The notes: a model not told the origin generated them from the letters alone. Counted from the stretch's first letter, positions 11,394-20,853 are shown. The stretch is 64,000 nt of DNA from Microvirga sp. 17 mud 1-3 (GCF_003151255.1 NZ_CP029481.1:2232001-2296000), one strand, 5' to 3'. Program-made: numbers and translations.

Positions 11394-11917
11394 CCGATGC
11401 GAACGACAACCTGGTGCCCCGAGCCGCCACGCTCATTGCAGCCTACGCCCAGCGCGGTTGGATGATCGCGACTGCCGAATCCTGCACGGGCGGCCTTGTC
11501 GCCGGGCTGCTCACGGAGATCGCCGGCTCCTCGGCCGTGGTCGAGCGCGGGTTCGTAACCTATTCCAACGCCGCGAAGGCGGAGGCCATCGGGGTGCCTA
11601 TGGAGCTGATCGAGACCCATGGCGCCGTCAGCGAGCCTGTCGCCCGCGCCATGGCCGAAGGGGCGCTGGCCCGATCCCATGCCCAGGTGGCGGTGGCGAT
11701 CACGGGCATTGCCGGCCCGGGCGGCGGCAGCGCCACGAAGCCCGTGGGCCTCGTCCATTTCGGCCTGGCGCGGATCAACCGGGAAACGGTTCATTTGGAG
11801 CGCCGCTATGGCGACCGTGGACGGGGAGAGGTTCGCCGGTGTGCCGTTACCGACGCGCTCGGTCTTCTCGAACGGGCCCTTGAGGATCAGGCGCCGGCCA
11901 AAGAGGACGGTCGGTAG
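11390..11917 (+). CDS. CinA C-terminal domain (PncC-type) amidohydrolase
   Basis: A 175-residue stand-alone CinA C-terminal domain. [21 protein letters not shown] and [18 protein letters not shown] are the family signatures. The domain in PncC deamidates nicotinamide mononucleotide to nicotinate mononucleotide in NAD salvage. Its ATG overlaps the ispDF stop (ATGA), so expression is coupled. The matching CinA N-terminal (molybdopterin-binding-like) domain is encoded separately at 50436-51182, so this genome appears to keep the two halves of CinA apart. The 3' end overlaps the convergent START-domain gene by 31 bases. Activity on NMN is inferred from the family. Confidence 0.9.
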   Translation: MTDANDNLVPRAATLIAAYAQRGWMIATAESCTGGLVAGLLTEIAGSSAVVERGFVTYSNAAKAEAIGVPMELIETHGAVSEPVARAMAEGALARSHAQVAVAITGIAGPGGGSATKPVGLVHFGLARINRETVHLERRYGDRGRGEVRRCAVTDALGLLERALEDQAPAKEDGR

Positions 11918-12354
11918 ATATCGTTCGCCCGCTCCTCGAAGGCCTCGGCGAATTTCCGGAAGGCTTTGTCGAAGACCGCACCCATCAGGAGCCCGAGCGA
12001 GAAGCTCTTGAACTCGTAATTGATGTAGAATTCCACGTCCGAACCGGTCGGTGTTTCGCGGAAAGTCCAGCGATTCTCCAGAAACTTGAACGGCCCGTCC
12101 ACATACTCGACTTCGATCCGCAGGCGCGGATGGTCGAGTTCGACCCGACTCGTGAAGCTCTCCCGGATCGCCTTGTAGCCGACGGTCATCATGGCCACGA
12201 GGGTCTCGATCCCCTCCCCGCTCTGCGCCCGCCGCATGACGCGCAGATCCTCGCACAGGGGCAGGAACTCCGGATAGCTTTCGACGTCGGCGACCAGAGC
12301 AAACATCTGTGTCGGCGTGTGCTTCACCGGGCGGGTCGAGCGGAACGAAGGCAT
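11887..12354 (-). CDS. Coq10/RatA-like START-domain protein
   Basis: A 155-residue polyketide-cyclase/START fold protein. The opening RPVKHTPTQMFALVADVESYPEFLP and the end FDKAFRKFAEAFEERA are typical of the COQ10 family, which binds ubiquinone or its precursors and aids respiration. Homologues are often labelled RatA toxin, but there is no antitoxin gene here, so the ubiquinone-chaperone reading is preferred. It is the last gene of a leftward lipA-kinase-coq10 run with gaps of ten bases and one base. Confidence 0.87.
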   Translation of the reverse strand: MPSFRSTRPVKHTPTQMFALVADVESYPEFLPLCEDLRVMRRAQSGEGIETLVAMMTVGYKAIRESFTSRVELDHPRLRIEVEYVDGPFKFLENRWTFRETPTGSDVEFYINYEFKSFSLGLLMGAVFDKAFRKFAEAFEERANDIYRPSSLAGA

Positions 12355-12355
12355 G

Positions 12356-12892
12356 TCAGGCGGCCTCTGCGATCGTGGACGGCAGACCGTCGGCGAAGGT
12401 TTTCACCTCGCGGGAAGAGCGCAGGACGATACGGTCCTGGTCCGGCCTGAGGCCATCGAGGCGGGCGAGGATCCCCGGTCGGAGCCGGGACGGATAGGAG
12501 AGGATGTCCCCGATGAAGGTCACGTAGTCCCGGTTGAAATATTCCGGGCAGCCCTCCGCCAGGTCCGGCCGCTCCTTTCGGTAGTTGAGGGCAAGCCGCC
12601 CCAGAGCACGCGGCAGGCAGAGCCAGGCGGGCAGGTCGAGCCAGACCACAGCCGTCGCACGGGCGAGCAGCCGGTCGGCGCTGTCGAAGTATTCTCCGTC
12701 CATGACCCAGGCGGGCCGCTCCGCCAAGTCGGCGGCCTGCCTGTCCCAGTCTTCATCAGCGGGCTTCACCCAGCCAGGACGCCAGTATTCCCGGTCGAGA
12801 TGGACGAGCGGCAGGCCAAGCGCCGCAGCGATGCGCCGCGCCAGCGTGGTCTTGCCCGCCCCCGGCGAGCCGATGACGAGGATCCGGCGCAT
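12356..12892 (-). CDS. P-loop kinase, adenylate-kinase-like (FlaR-like)
   Basis: A 178-residue P-loop protein. Walker A is GSPGAGKTT at residues 8-16, directly after the initiator. The sequence LVHLDREYWRPGW matches small kinases annotated as DNA topology modulation or FlaR-like proteins. The substrate is not known. The ATG at 12892 is chosen because the Walker strand begins right after it; a longer open frame upstream overlaps lipA. It lies ten bases after the lipA stop and one base before the coq10-like gene, so it is probably cotranscribed. Confidence 0.8.
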   Translation of the reverse strand: MRRILVIGSPGAGKTTLARRIAAALGLPLVHLDREYWRPGWVKPADEDWDRQAADLAERPAWVMDGEYFDSADRLLARATAVVWLDLPAWLCLPRALGRLALNYRKERPDLAEGCPEYFNRDYVTFIGDILSYPSRLRPGILARLDGLRPDQDRIVLRSSREVKTFADGLPSTIAEAA

Positions 12893-12902
12893 CGCGCGAG
12901 CC

Positions 12903-13865
12903 CTACCCCTTCGGCGTTCCCAATCGGGCCGCCTTGAGACGGGCGAAGTCCTCGCCCGCATGGTGGGAGGAGCGCGTCAGCGGCGTTGCCGACACGAGAA
13001 GGAACCCCTTGGCATAGGCTGTGGTTTCGTAGGCCTTGAACTCGTCCGGCGTGACGAAGCGGATGACCGGGTGATGCTTCTTCGTGGGCTGGAGGTATTG
13101 GCCGATGGTCATGAAATCCACCTCGGCCGAGCGCAGGTCATCCATGAGCTGGAGCACTTCGTTCCGCTCCTCGCCGAGGCCGACCATGATGCCGGACTTG
13201 GTGAAGATGGTCGGGTCGAGCTCCTTCACCTGCTGAAGCAGGCGGATGGAGTGGAAGTAGCGCGCACCGGGCCGCACCTTCAGGTACTTGGACGGCACCG
13301 TCTCCAAATTGTGGTTGAAGACGTCGGGCTTTGCCGCGACCACGACCTCGAGGGCGCCTGGCTTCCGCAGGAAATCGGGGGTGAGGATCTCGATTGTGGT
13401 CTTCGGAGAGCGGACCCGGATGGCCCGGATCACATCGGCGAAATGCTGCGCACCGCCATCGGGCAGGTCGTCCCGGTCCACGGAGGTGATGACTACGTGC
13501 TCAAGGCCGAGCTTCTCGACGGCCTTCGCGACATTCTCGGGCTCCTCGCGATCGAGCGCCTCCGGCAGGCCGGTCTTCACGTTGCAGAAGGCGCAGGCCC
13601 GCGTGCAGGTGTCGCCCATGACCATGAAGGTGGCGTGCTTCTTCTCCCAGCATTCGCCGATATTCGGGCAGCCGGCCTCCTCGCAGACGGTGACGAGCTT
13701 GTTCTCGCGCACAATCCGGTTGGTTTCGGCCCATTTGGGCGAGCCAGGCGCCTTCACGCGGATCCAGTCCGGCTTGCGCTGCTGGACCGGCTGGTCCGGC
13801 CGGTGCGCCTTTTCCGGGTGGCGGGGACGGTTGTCCTTGGTCAGAAGGTCGAGAACGACGGCCAT
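12903..13865 (-). CDS. lipA: Lipoyl synthase LipA
   Basis: Radical-SAM enzyme that inserts two sulfurs into protein-bound octanoyl groups to make lipoate, needed by pyruvate and 2-oxoglutarate dehydrogenases. The protein has 320 residues from the ATG at 13865. The auxiliary cluster cysteines are Cys61, Cys66 and Cys72 ([12 protein letters not shown]). The radical-SAM cluster is Cys87, Cys91 and Cys94 (CTRACAFC). The C-terminal [10 protein letters not shown] carries the conserved serine that ligates the auxiliary cluster. An upstream in-frame extension lacks family sequence. Confidence 0.97.
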   Translation of the reverse strand: MAVVLDLLTKDNRPRHPEKAHRPDQPVQQRKPDWIRVKAPGSPKWAETNRIVRENKLVTVCEEAGCPNIGECWEKKHATFMVMGDTCTRACAFCNVKTGLPEALDREEPENVAKAVEKLGLEHVVITSVDRDDLPDGGAQHFADVIRAIRVRSPKTTIEILTPDFLRKPGALEVVVAAKPDVFNHNLETVPSKYLKVRPGARYFHSIRLLQQVKELDPTIFTKSGIMVGLGEERNEVLQLMDDLRSAEVDFMTIGQYLQPTKKHHPVIRFVTPDEFKAYETTAYAKGFLLVSATPLTRSSHHAGEDFARLKAARLGTPKG

Positions 13866-14012
13866 GTAGCGGAACCTTGAGCGGAGGCGAAAGGCATATC
13901 CCGGATGACTTAAGGGTTTCGTTGTCCTTTCGCAAATCCCGCGCATGCATGGCCGGGCCGCGTCCGGGCACGGCCAGCCCGGCCGAGGGGCATCCGCGAT
14001 CAGGTCAGACGG

Positions 14013-14663
14013 TCAGGCCGCCACGATCTGGGTGCTGTCGATGAGATGGACGCCGGCCTTCTTCAGGTCGTGCAGGGCGCGCTCCAGCGAGCCATGGGTG
14101 TCGATGGCGCGGCAGGCATCCTCGATCACATAGGTATCGAACCCGGCGGCCCGTGCGTCCAGCGCCGTCCAGGCGACGCAGAAATCGGTCGCGAGGCCCG
14201 TGCAGAAGACCCTCTCGAATCCCCTCTCCTTCAGGTAGCCGGCAAGCCCCGTGGCGGTCTTCCGGTCTGCTTCCAGAAAGCCCGAATAGCTGTCGATGGC
14301 CGGATCGTAACCCTTGCGGATGACGAGCTGGGCGTGGGGGATTCGCAAATCCGCCGAGAATTCCGCGCCCCTCGTTCCCTGGACGCAATGGTCCGGCCAA
14401 AGAACCTGGGTGCCATAGGAAAGCTCCACGGTCTCGAACGGCTTACGCCCCGGATGAGTTGACGCGAAGGAGGCGTGTCCCGGCGGGTGCCAATCCTGCG
14501 TCAGGAGCACGTGGCGAAAGGCCCCAGCGAGCCGGTTGATCGGCTCGATGATCGCATCACCGCCAGCAACCGCAAGGGCCCCGCCGGGAAGGAAGTCGTA
14601 CTGCACGTCCGTGACGATGAGGATGTCGCGGTCCGTGGGAACGATGGTTGCCTGTTCTGCCAT
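14013..14663 (-). CDS. pncA: Nicotinamidase PncA
   Basis: Isochorismatase-fold nicotinamidase that converts nicotinamide to nicotinate in NAD salvage. The protein has 216 residues from the ATG at 14663, preceded by GGGGAGAAGGCC. The catalytic triad is visible as Asp19 (TDVQYDF), Lys117 (IRKGYDP) and Cys162 (TGLATDFCV). The metal site matches Asp57, His59 and His92 (QDWHPPGH, WPDHCV). It lies just beyond the terminator of the BMP importer operon and in the same direction, so it could share its supply role or be read through. It may also have its own promoter. Confidence 0.93.
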   Translation of the reverse strand: MAEQATIVPTDRDILIVTDVQYDFLPGGALAVAGGDAIIEPINRLAGAFRHVLLTQDWHPPGHASFASTHPGRKPFETVELSYGTQVLWPDHCVQGTRGAEFSADLRIPHAQLVIRKGYDPAIDSYSGFLEADRKTATGLAGYLKERGFERVFCTGLATDFCVAWTALDARAAGFDTYVIEDACRAIDTHGSLERALHDLKKAGVHLIDSTQIVAA

Positions 14664-14702
14664 GGCCTTCTCCCCGAAGTTCGGAAATCTCTCAAAATAA
14701 AA

Positions 14703-14726
14703 GGGCAGCCGGTCGCCCGGCTGCCC
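14703..14726 (-). terminator. Intrinsic terminator of BMP importer operon
   Basis: A perfect ten-base-pair stem (GGGCAGCCGG / CCGGCTGCCC) with a four-base loop. On the minus strand it is followed by CTTTTATTTT. It sits 18 bases after the stop of the substrate-binding gene and before pncA, so it ends the leftward importer transcript. Confidence 0.88.
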
Positions 14727-14744
14727 CAGCTCATGCAAAATGCC

Positions 14745-15818
14745 TTATTGAGGCAGCTTGTCGTCGATGCCCTTCACGTAGAAGTTCATGCTGAGGATCT
14801 GCTCGTCCGACAGGGCGCTGCCGCCCTTGCACTCGACCTCCGAGCCGTCCTGCTTCACGACGGGGCATTTGAAGGGGTTGAGCTTGCCGGACTTGATGGC
14901 CGCCTCGGTCTCCTCGGCCATCTTCTTCACGTCGTCGGGCATGTTCTTGTAGGGAGACATCACGACCATGTGGGCCGCAAGACCGCCCCAGGTGTCCTCC
15001 GACTTCCAGGTGCCGTCGAGAACCGCTTTGGTCCGGGCGACGTAGTAGTCGGACCAGTTGTCGACGATGGCGGTGAGCTGCGCCTTGGGGGCGAACTGCT
15101 CCATGTCGGAGGCTTGGCCGAAGCCGAACTTGCCCCGAGCCTCGGCGGCCTGGAGCGGCGCCGGGCTGTCCGTGTGCTGGGCGATCACGTCGACGCCCTG
15201 GTCCAGGAGCGCCTTGGCGGCATCGGCCTCCTTCGCCGGGTCATACCAGGAATTGGCCCAGACGATCTTAATCTTGATGTTCGGGTTCACCGACTGGGCG
15301 CCGAGGAAGTAGGAGTTGATGCCCGAGACCACTTCCGGAATCGGGAAGGCGCCCACATAGCCGATGGTACCGGACTTGGACATCTTGGCGGCGATCTGGC
15401 CGATGATGTAGCGACCCTCGTGGAACTTGGCCGCGTAGGTGGAGACGTTCGGCGCCCGCTTGAAGCCTGTGGCGTGCTCGAACTTCACGTTCGGGTACTT
15501 CTTGGCGACCTTCAGGGTCGGCTCCATGAAGCCGAAGGAGGTCGTGAAGATCAGCTTGTGGCCGGTCCGGGCGAGCTGCTCGATGGGACGCTCCGCATCG
15601 GATTCCGGGACGCTCTCCACAAAAGTGGTCTCGACCTTGTCGCCGAAGGCCTTCTCGATGGCCTTGCGGCCCACGTCATGCTGGTGGCTCCAGCCGTAAT
15701 CTCCGACCGGGCCCACATAGATGAAGCCGATCTTGAGCTTCTCCTGCGCGGCGGCGCTGCCCGCAAGAGCGAGGGCGGTTACGCCCGCGACTGCGCCGAG
15801 AATGGTACGAAAGGACAT
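14745..15818 (-). CDS. BMP-family ABC transporter substrate-binding protein
   Basis: A 357-residue periplasmic binding protein of the BMP (PnrA-like) family, which captures nucleosides or related purines. A signal peptide spans about residues 1-24 and ends AAAQ. There is no lipobox cysteine, so it should be soluble in the periplasm rather than a lipoprotein as in spirochaetes and firmicutes. KIGFIYVGPVGDYGWSHQHDVGR is the family's ligand-site start. It is the last gene of an ATPase-permease-permease-binding protein operon, 93 bases after the second permease. The ligand is inferred from the family only. Confidence 0.93.
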   Translation of the reverse strand: MSFRTILGAVAGVTALALAGSAAAQEKLKIGFIYVGPVGDYGWSHQHDVGRKAIEKAFGDKVETTFVESVPESDAERPIEQLARTGHKLIFTTSFGFMEPTLKVAKKYPNVKFEHATGFKRAPNVSTYAAKFHEGRYIIGQIAAKMSKSGTIGYVGAFPIPEVVSGINSYFLGAQSVNPNIKIKIVWANSWYDPAKEADAAKALLDQGVDVIAQHTDSPAPLQAAEARGKFGFGQASDMEQFAPKAQLTAIVDNWSDYYVARTKAVLDGTWKSEDTWGGLAAHMVVMSPYKNMPDDVKKMAEETEAAIKSGKLNPFKCPVVKQDGSEVECKGGSALSDEQILSMNFYVKGIDDKLPQ

Positions 15819-15911
15819 GTTGGCTCCCCTGGGTTTTCGACTTTCAGGCTTTCGTCGCAGGTCTGAATATTTCCCGCAAGTGTCTCCGTGCCCACAATAA
15901 CATCGGTTTGT

Positions 15912-16829
15912 TCACCGGTCAGGCACGAAAGGTGTTCCAAGCGATCCCGGAGCCCCGATGGCGCGGCCGTGGCGCAGGGACAGAAGGAGCAGCGCCAGGA
16001 TGGTCGCCAGGTACGGAACTGCCGAGAGCAGCTGCGACGGTACGCCGAATTGGGCGGCCTGGGCATGGAGCTGGAGGACGGTCGCAGCGCCGAAAATATA
16101 GGCACCCACCAAAATCCAGCCCGGCCGCCAGGCGGCGAAGACCACGAGGGCGAGCGCGATCCATCCGCGCCCCGCCGTCATGCCGGGCGACCAGAAGCGG
16201 GTATAGACGAGGGCCAGATAGGCCCCTGCGAGCCCGGCGCAGGCGCCTCCGAACAGGATCGCCAGGAACCGCGTGCGGAGCACCGGGAGCCCGAGCCCGT
16301 GGGCCGACGTATGGTTCTCGCCGATGGAGCGAACGACGAGCCCGGCCCGGGTCCGGCCGAGATAGAACGCGACCGCGATGGTGAGCAGGATCGACGAATA
16401 GACGAAGAGATCCTGCTCGAAAAAGAGCCGGCCGATCACTGGCAGGTCGCTCAATCCCGGAATGGAGATTGCTTCCACGGGGTTGCGGCGGGCGCCCACG
16501 AAGGGCGCGCCTATGAGGCCCGAGAGGCCGAGACCGAGGATGGTCAGCGCGAGGCCGGAGCCGACCTGGTTCGCCGCGAAGCCGAGGACCACCAGGGCGA
16601 AGATCGTCGCCATGGCAGTTCCTGCCAGGATGCCTGCGCCCACACCGAGCAGGGTCGAGTCGAAGGTCACGGCGGCCGCAAAGCTGCATGCAGCTCCCAT
16701 GGCCATCATGCCCTCGACACCGAGATTTAGGACGCCCGAGCGCTCCGTCACGAGCTCTCCGAGCGCCGCGATGAGGAGCGGCGTCGATGCCGTGACGATG
16801 GTGAGAAGGATGGCCTCGAACGTGGTCAT
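15912..16829 (-). CDS. ABC transporter permease (BMP-type importer, subunit 2)
   Basis: A 305-residue inner-membrane permease of the BPD_transp_2 (branched-chain/ribose/nucleoside) group, with about eight to nine hydrophobic segments. ELVTERSGVLNLGVEGMM is the hallmark of the second permease of nucleoside importers. The ATG at 16829 overlaps the first permease stop by four bases. A much longer open frame upstream runs through permease 1 out of frame and is not real. It works with the adjoining permease and ATPase. Confidence 0.93.
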   Translation of the reverse strand: MTTFEAILLTIVTASTPLLIAALGELVTERSGVLNLGVEGMMAMGAACSFAAAVTFDSTLLGVGAGILAGTAMATIFALVVLGFAANQVGSGLALTILGLGLSGLIGAPFVGARRNPVEAISIPGLSDLPVIGRLFFEQDLFVYSSILLTIAVAFYLGRTRAGLVVRSIGENHTSAHGLGLPVLRTRFLAILFGGACAGLAGAYLALVYTRFWSPGMTAGRGWIALALVVFAAWRPGWILVGAYIFGAATVLQLHAQAAQFGVPSQLLSAVPYLATILALLLLSLRHGRAIGAPGSLGTPFVPDR

Positions 16830-17902
16830 TTTCCCCCTCCCCGGCCGACGATGCGGATGCGGTAGCTCACCAGGGCGTCGGCCGAGAGCACGCATAGGAG
16901 CAGAATGCCCTGGAAGGCCTGCGTCAGGTCGAGCGGCAGCTTGAGCAGGATCTGCGCGCTCTCGCCGCCGATGAACGTCAAGGCGACGACGAGCGCCGCC
17001 ACCAGGATTCCGAAGGGGTTGAGCCGGCCTAGGAACGCGACCGTGATGGCCGTGAATCCGTAGCCGGGTGAGATGGAGGGCTGGAGCTGACCGATCTGCC
17101 CGGCCACTTCGCTGATCCCTGCCAGACCCGCGAGGCCTCCCGAAATGGCGAAGACCGCAAGCGTCGTGCTCTTGGCGCTGAACCCGGCGAAGCGCGCCGC
17201 CCGGGGTGCGTCGCCTGTCAGCTTCAGGCGGTAGCCGAACAGGGTGCGGCCCACCACAAGTGCCGTCACGATGACTGCCACGAGCGCGAAGACCGCTCCG
17301 TAATGGACCCGGCTGGTCTCGGCGATGGTCGGCAGGGTGGCGGAGGGATCGAAAGTGACCGATTGCGGGAAGTTGAAGCCCTTCGGATCCCGCCAGGGGC
17401 CGCGCACCAGATAATCGAGCAGCAGCTGGGCCACATAGACCAGCATGAGGCTGGTGAGGATCTCGTTGACCCCAAACCGGGTCTTCAGGAAGGCCGGGAT
17501 GAGACCCCAGGCCATGCCGCCCAGGATCCCGAGGACGATCATCGCCGGAAGCACCCAGGCGCCTGCGTCCGTCCCATGTGTCCGCAAGGCCAGCCAGCTG
17601 GCGAGGACGGCGCCGACAACATATTGCCCCTCGGCGCCGATGTTCCAGAGATTGGCCCGAAAGCAATAGGACAAGCCGATGGCGATGAGGGCGAGCGGAG
17701 TCGCCTTCACCAGAAGCTCCTGGATCGACCATGGGTCGCTCAGGGGCTGGATCACATAGACATCGAACGCCGCAATAGGGGAGCGGCCGAGGAGCCAGAT
17801 CACGATCCCGGCGATCAGGAAGGATGTCACGAAAGCCAGGATGGGGGCGAGAGCGCGCATGCCCGGGGCGATGGAGGCGCGCGGCGTCAACTCAAATCGC
17901 AT
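16826..17902 (-). CDS. ABC transporter permease (BMP-type importer, subunit 1)
   Basis: A 358-residue inner-membrane permease, first subunit of a nucleoside-type importer. The sequence NLWNIGAEGQYVVGA is the typical loop of this subunit, and GVNEILTSLMLVYVAQ follows. Its start, ATG at 17902, overlaps the ATPase stop by 11 bases; an ATG four codons upstream is possible. The N-terminal loop of about 60 residues before LSDPWSIQELLVKATPLAL is normal for the family. Confidence 0.92.
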   Translation of the reverse strand: MRFELTPRASIAPGMRALAPILAFVTSFLIAGIVIWLLGRSPIAAFDVYVIQPLSDPWSIQELLVKATPLALIAIGLSYCFRANLWNIGAEGQYVVGAVLASWLALRTHGTDAGAWVLPAMIVLGILGGMAWGLIPAFLKTRFGVNEILTSLMLVYVAQLLLDYLVRGPWRDPKGFNFPQSVTFDPSATLPTIAETSRVHYGAVFALVAVIVTALVVGRTLFGYRLKLTGDAPRAARFAGFSAKSTTLAVFAISGGLAGLAGISEVAGQIGQLQPSISPGYGFTAITVAFLGRLNPFGILVAALVVALTFIGGESAQILLKLPLDLTQAFQGILLLCVLSADALVSYRIRIVGRGGGK

Positions 17903-19436
17903 GAGACGCCCCATGCACCTGCGCTTCTCCCAGCATTTCCAGGCCAACCGCCTCCTTGGTCCATTCGCCGATATTTCTCAAGGGGCTCAGGTGGCCCTGG
18001 TGGATGACAGCCATCCTGTCGGCAATCTCGAACAATTCGTCCAGGTCCTGGCTGATGACCACGACGGCGCTGCCCTCGCTGGCCAGGTCCACGAGAGCCT
18101 GGCGGATCAGCCGTGCCGCTCCCGCGTCCACGCCCCAGGTGGGCTGGTCGACCACCAACAGCTTCGGCCGCCGGATGATCTCCCGGCCGATCACGAATTT
18201 CTGCAGGTTGCCGCCGGAGAGCTTGCGTGCCTGGGGGTCGCTCTCGGGGGTACGGACGTCGAAGCCTCGGACGATGGACTGCGCCAGGCGTCGGGCCGCG
18301 TCGAGCAGGATGAAACCGGACCGGCTCACCTCCGCGGTCGCGTGCGAGATGAGCGTGTTCTCGCTGAGCCGGTGGGTTGGAGCGGCCGCATGGCCGAGCC
18401 TTTCCTCGGGAACGAAAGCCGCCCCCAGACGGCGACGGGCGTCGATCCCGTCAGTGCCGCAATTCTTACCCGCGATGCGGATCGAATCGGGCCGGCTCGC
18501 AGTTCTCTCGCCCGAGAGAGCCGCGAAGAACTCGCTCTGCCCGTTGCCGGCGACGCCCGCAATCCCGATCACCTCGCCGGCGCGGGCGCTGAGGTCAATT
18601 GAATGAAGCGGCTGACCGTGCAGGCCCCCGGCCGGCATGGAGAGGTCGCGCACTTCGAGCATTTCGCCCCTGGGCTGGTGCGGCAGGCCGGAGCGGACCT
18701 CGCCCACCTCCGTGCCGACCATGAGGGCAGCGATCTCCCGGGCACTCTTGGCGCGCGGATCGAGCGTTCCGACCACGCGTCCACCGCGCAGGATCGTCGC
18801 CTGGCGGCATAGGCGACGGACCTCCTCGAGCTTGTGCGAGATGTAGAGGATCGAGCAGCCATCGGCCGCCAGCTTGTCGAGGGTGACAAAGAGATGCTCG
18901 GCCTCCTGCGGAGTGAGCACGGAGGTCGGCTCGTCGAGGATGAGAAGCCGCGGGTTCTGCAAAAGGCAGCGCACGATCTCGATGCGCTGCCGCTCGCCTG
19001 CCGAGAGGGTCCACACGGCCCGGTCCGGCTCCAGGGCGAGCCCGTAGGCCCGGCTGATGTCGCCCAGGCGTGCCCGGACCCGGGTGAGGCTCCAGTCGCT
19101 CGACAGGGCGACCGCGATGTTCTCCGCGACGGTCAGCTCGTCGAACAGGGAGAAGTGCTGGAACACCATGCCGATGCCCAGCGCCCGCGCCTCGACCGGA
19201 GACGAGATCGTGACCGGCTTCCCTTCCCAGAGGATTTCGCCGGCGCTCGGCTCGATGACCCCGTAGAGGATCTTGACCAGCGTGGATTTGCCGGCGCCGT
19301 TCTCTCCCAGGAGCGCATGGATCTCGCTGCGGTCGATGACGAGGTCGATTTGGTCATTGGCCAGGAGGTCGCCGTAGCGCTTGCTGATGCCCTTGAGCTC
19401 AACGAGAGGCCGCGAAGATGAAACGTCTGCCGTCAC
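17892..19436 (-). CDS. ABC transporter ATP-binding protein with two NBDs (BMP-type importer)
   Basis: A 514-residue protein with two fused nucleotide-binding domains. The first has an intact Walker A (GENGAGKST), signature LSAGE and Walker B LLILDEPTS. The second has a degenerate Walker A (GVAGNGQSE), signature LSGGN and a Walker B ending in Gln (LLVVDQPT) where Glu is usual, so only the first site should hydrolyse ATP efficiently. This asymmetry is normal for sugar/nucleoside importers. Translation appears to start at a GTG (19436). It is the first gene of the four-gene importer operon. Confidence 0.93.
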   Translation of the reverse strand: MTADVSSSRPLVELKGISKRYGDLLANDQIDLVIDRSEIHALLGENGAGKSTLVKILYGVIEPSAGEILWEGKPVTISSPVEARALGIGMVFQHFSLFDELTVAENIAVALSSDWSLTRVRARLGDISRAYGLALEPDRAVWTLSAGERQRIEIVRCLLQNPRLLILDEPTSVLTPQEAEHLFVTLDKLAADGCSILYISHKLEEVRRLCRQATILRGGRVVGTLDPRAKSAREIAALMVGTEVGEVRSGLPHQPRGEMLEVRDLSMPAGGLHGQPLHSIDLSARAGEVIGIAGVAGNGQSEFFAALSGERTASRPDSIRIAGKNCGTDGIDARRRLGAAFVPEERLGHAAAPTHRLSENTLISHATAEVSRSGFILLDAARRLAQSIVRGFDVRTPESDPQARKLSGGNLQKFVIGREIIRRPKLLVVDQPTWGVDAGAARLIRQALVDLASEGSAVVVISQDLDELFEIADRMAVIHQGHLSPLRNIGEWTKEAVGLEMLGEAQVHGASHAI

Positions 19437-19644
19437 GCACTACGACTCTGGCTTAGAGGGTTTGAGAGGCCACCGATACGAAACCGACATGTCAGCTTGC
19501 GCGGCCTGCCGCAAGCCCGTTTCGGCATCGACTTCCTCCGGGTAAGGGATCATAGGGAAGAGCCGTGCCGGTCGGCAATGGCGAAGGCTTCGTTTATTGT
19601 GGGTCCCGGCCCTGTCCATTTACGGTTCCGAGAGGAGGAGGCAC

Positions 19645-20853
19645 GTGTCCGATCGAACCCATGACATCATCGTCGTCGGCGCCGGAGCTGCGGGGCTCTG
19701 TGCAGCCCTCGCTTTCGCCCGTGACGGGTACCGGACCGCTCTGGTCGGGTCGCTGGACGCAAGGCGGGATGGGCGCACGGTCGCGCTCCTGAACGGGTCC
19801 ATCCTCCTCCTCGAGGCCCTGGGCGTGTGGCCGGACGTGATGCCGGAGGCGGCTCCCCTCGAAACCATGCGGATCATCGACGATACGGGCAGCCTCTTCC
19901 GCCCTCCGCCGGTCGCTTTCCGGGCCGTCGAGATCGGCCTCGATGCCTTCGGCTGGAATATCGAGAACGTGACGCTCGTGGAAAAGCTCGCCGCGGCTGC
20001 CGGGCGTCACGAAAATTTGACCCTGATCCCCCATCAGGCCGTCGGGTTTACGGCCGCGCCGGATGGCGCGACCGTGACTCTTTCGGGGGGCGGTCCGCTG
20101 ACGGGCAGCCTCGTGGTGGCGGCAGATGGCCGGAACTCTAAGCTGCGCCAGGCTGTCGGTATCGAGACCAAAACCTGGTCCTATCCGCAATCGGCCGTCA
20201 CGGCGCTCCTGGCCCACGAGCGGGACCACCGGGACGCCTCGACCGAATTCCATACCCGCTACGGGCCCTTCACGCTGGTCCCCCTGCCCGGCCGGCGCTC
20301 GAGCTTGGTCTGGGTCACGGAAACCGAGGAGGCGAAGCGGCTGGCGGCACTGGATGACGAGAGCCTTGCCCTCGCCATCGAGCGCCAGGCTCAGTCGATG
20401 CTGGGAGCCATGCGGATCGACGGTCCTCGCGGCCTCGTGCCCATGTCGGGCCTGTCCGTCACACGCTATGGGACGACCCGGCTCGCTCTCGTCGGCGAGG
20501 CCGCCCACGTCTTTCCGCCCATCGGCGCGCAGGGGCTCAATCTGGGCCTGCGGGACGTTGCGGCGCTTCGGGACGCGGTGGTGGATGCCGGCGACGACGG
20601 CCACGAGCCCGGCTCCGACGATGCGCTCGGCCGCTACCAGCGCGGCCGGGACTTCGACGTCCGCCTGCGGACGACCGCCGTGGACAGCCTGAACCGGACC
20701 CTTCTGGCCGGCCTCCTGCCGACGGATTTCCTCCGTGGCGCGGGGCTTCTCACCTTGAGCAGCATCGGTCCCCTCCGCCGCGCCGTGATGCGCGAGGGAG
20801 TGCTGCCCCGATTCGGCGCACCCCGCCTCATGCAGGACGCATCGGCGGCTTAA
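19645..20853 (+). CDS. FAD-dependent monooxygenase, UbiH/UbiF/Coq6-like
   Basis: A 402-residue flavoprotein hydroxylase. The FAD fold starts with IIVVGAGAAGLCAALAFARDG, followed by the mid-protein LVVAADGRNS and the second FAD motif LALVGEAAHVFPPIGAQGLNLGLRD, all as in ubiquinone-biosynthesis hydroxylases. A GTG at 19645 is the start because AGAGGAGGAGGCAC precedes it at ideal distance; an upstream extension is not family-like. It diverges from the importer ATPase. Which ring position it hydroxylates cannot be told from sequence. Confidence 0.9.
   Translation: MSDRTHDIIVVGAGAAGLCAALAFARDGYRTALVGSLDARRDGRTVALLNGSILLLEALGVWPDVMPEAAPLETMRIIDDTGSLFRPPPVAFRAVEIGLDAFGWNIENVTLVEKLAAAAGRHENLTLIPHQAVGFTAAPDGATVTLSGGGPLTGSLVVAADGRNSKLRQAVGIETKTWSYPQSAVTALLAHERDHRDASTEFHTRYGPFTLVPLPGRRSSLVWVTETEEAKRLAALDDESLALAIERQAQSMLGAMRIDGPRGLVPMSGLSVTRYGTTRLALVGEAAHVFPPIGAQGLNLGLRDVAALRDAVVDAGDDGHEPGSDDALGRYQRGRDFDVRLRTTAVDSLNRTLLAGLLPTDFLRGAGLLTLSSIGPLRRAVMREGVLPRFGAPRLMQDASAA

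Noticed and set aside
11887..12354. RatA toxin of a toxin-antitoxin pair
   Set aside because: No antitoxin partner; the context with lipA and the family sequence fit a COQ10-like ubiquinone-binding protein better.
15912..17732. A single 606-residue reading frame across both importer permease genes
   Set aside because: Only its C-terminal 305 residues are permease sequence; the N-terminal half is the out-of-frame reading of permease 1. Two separate genes overlapping by four bases explain it.
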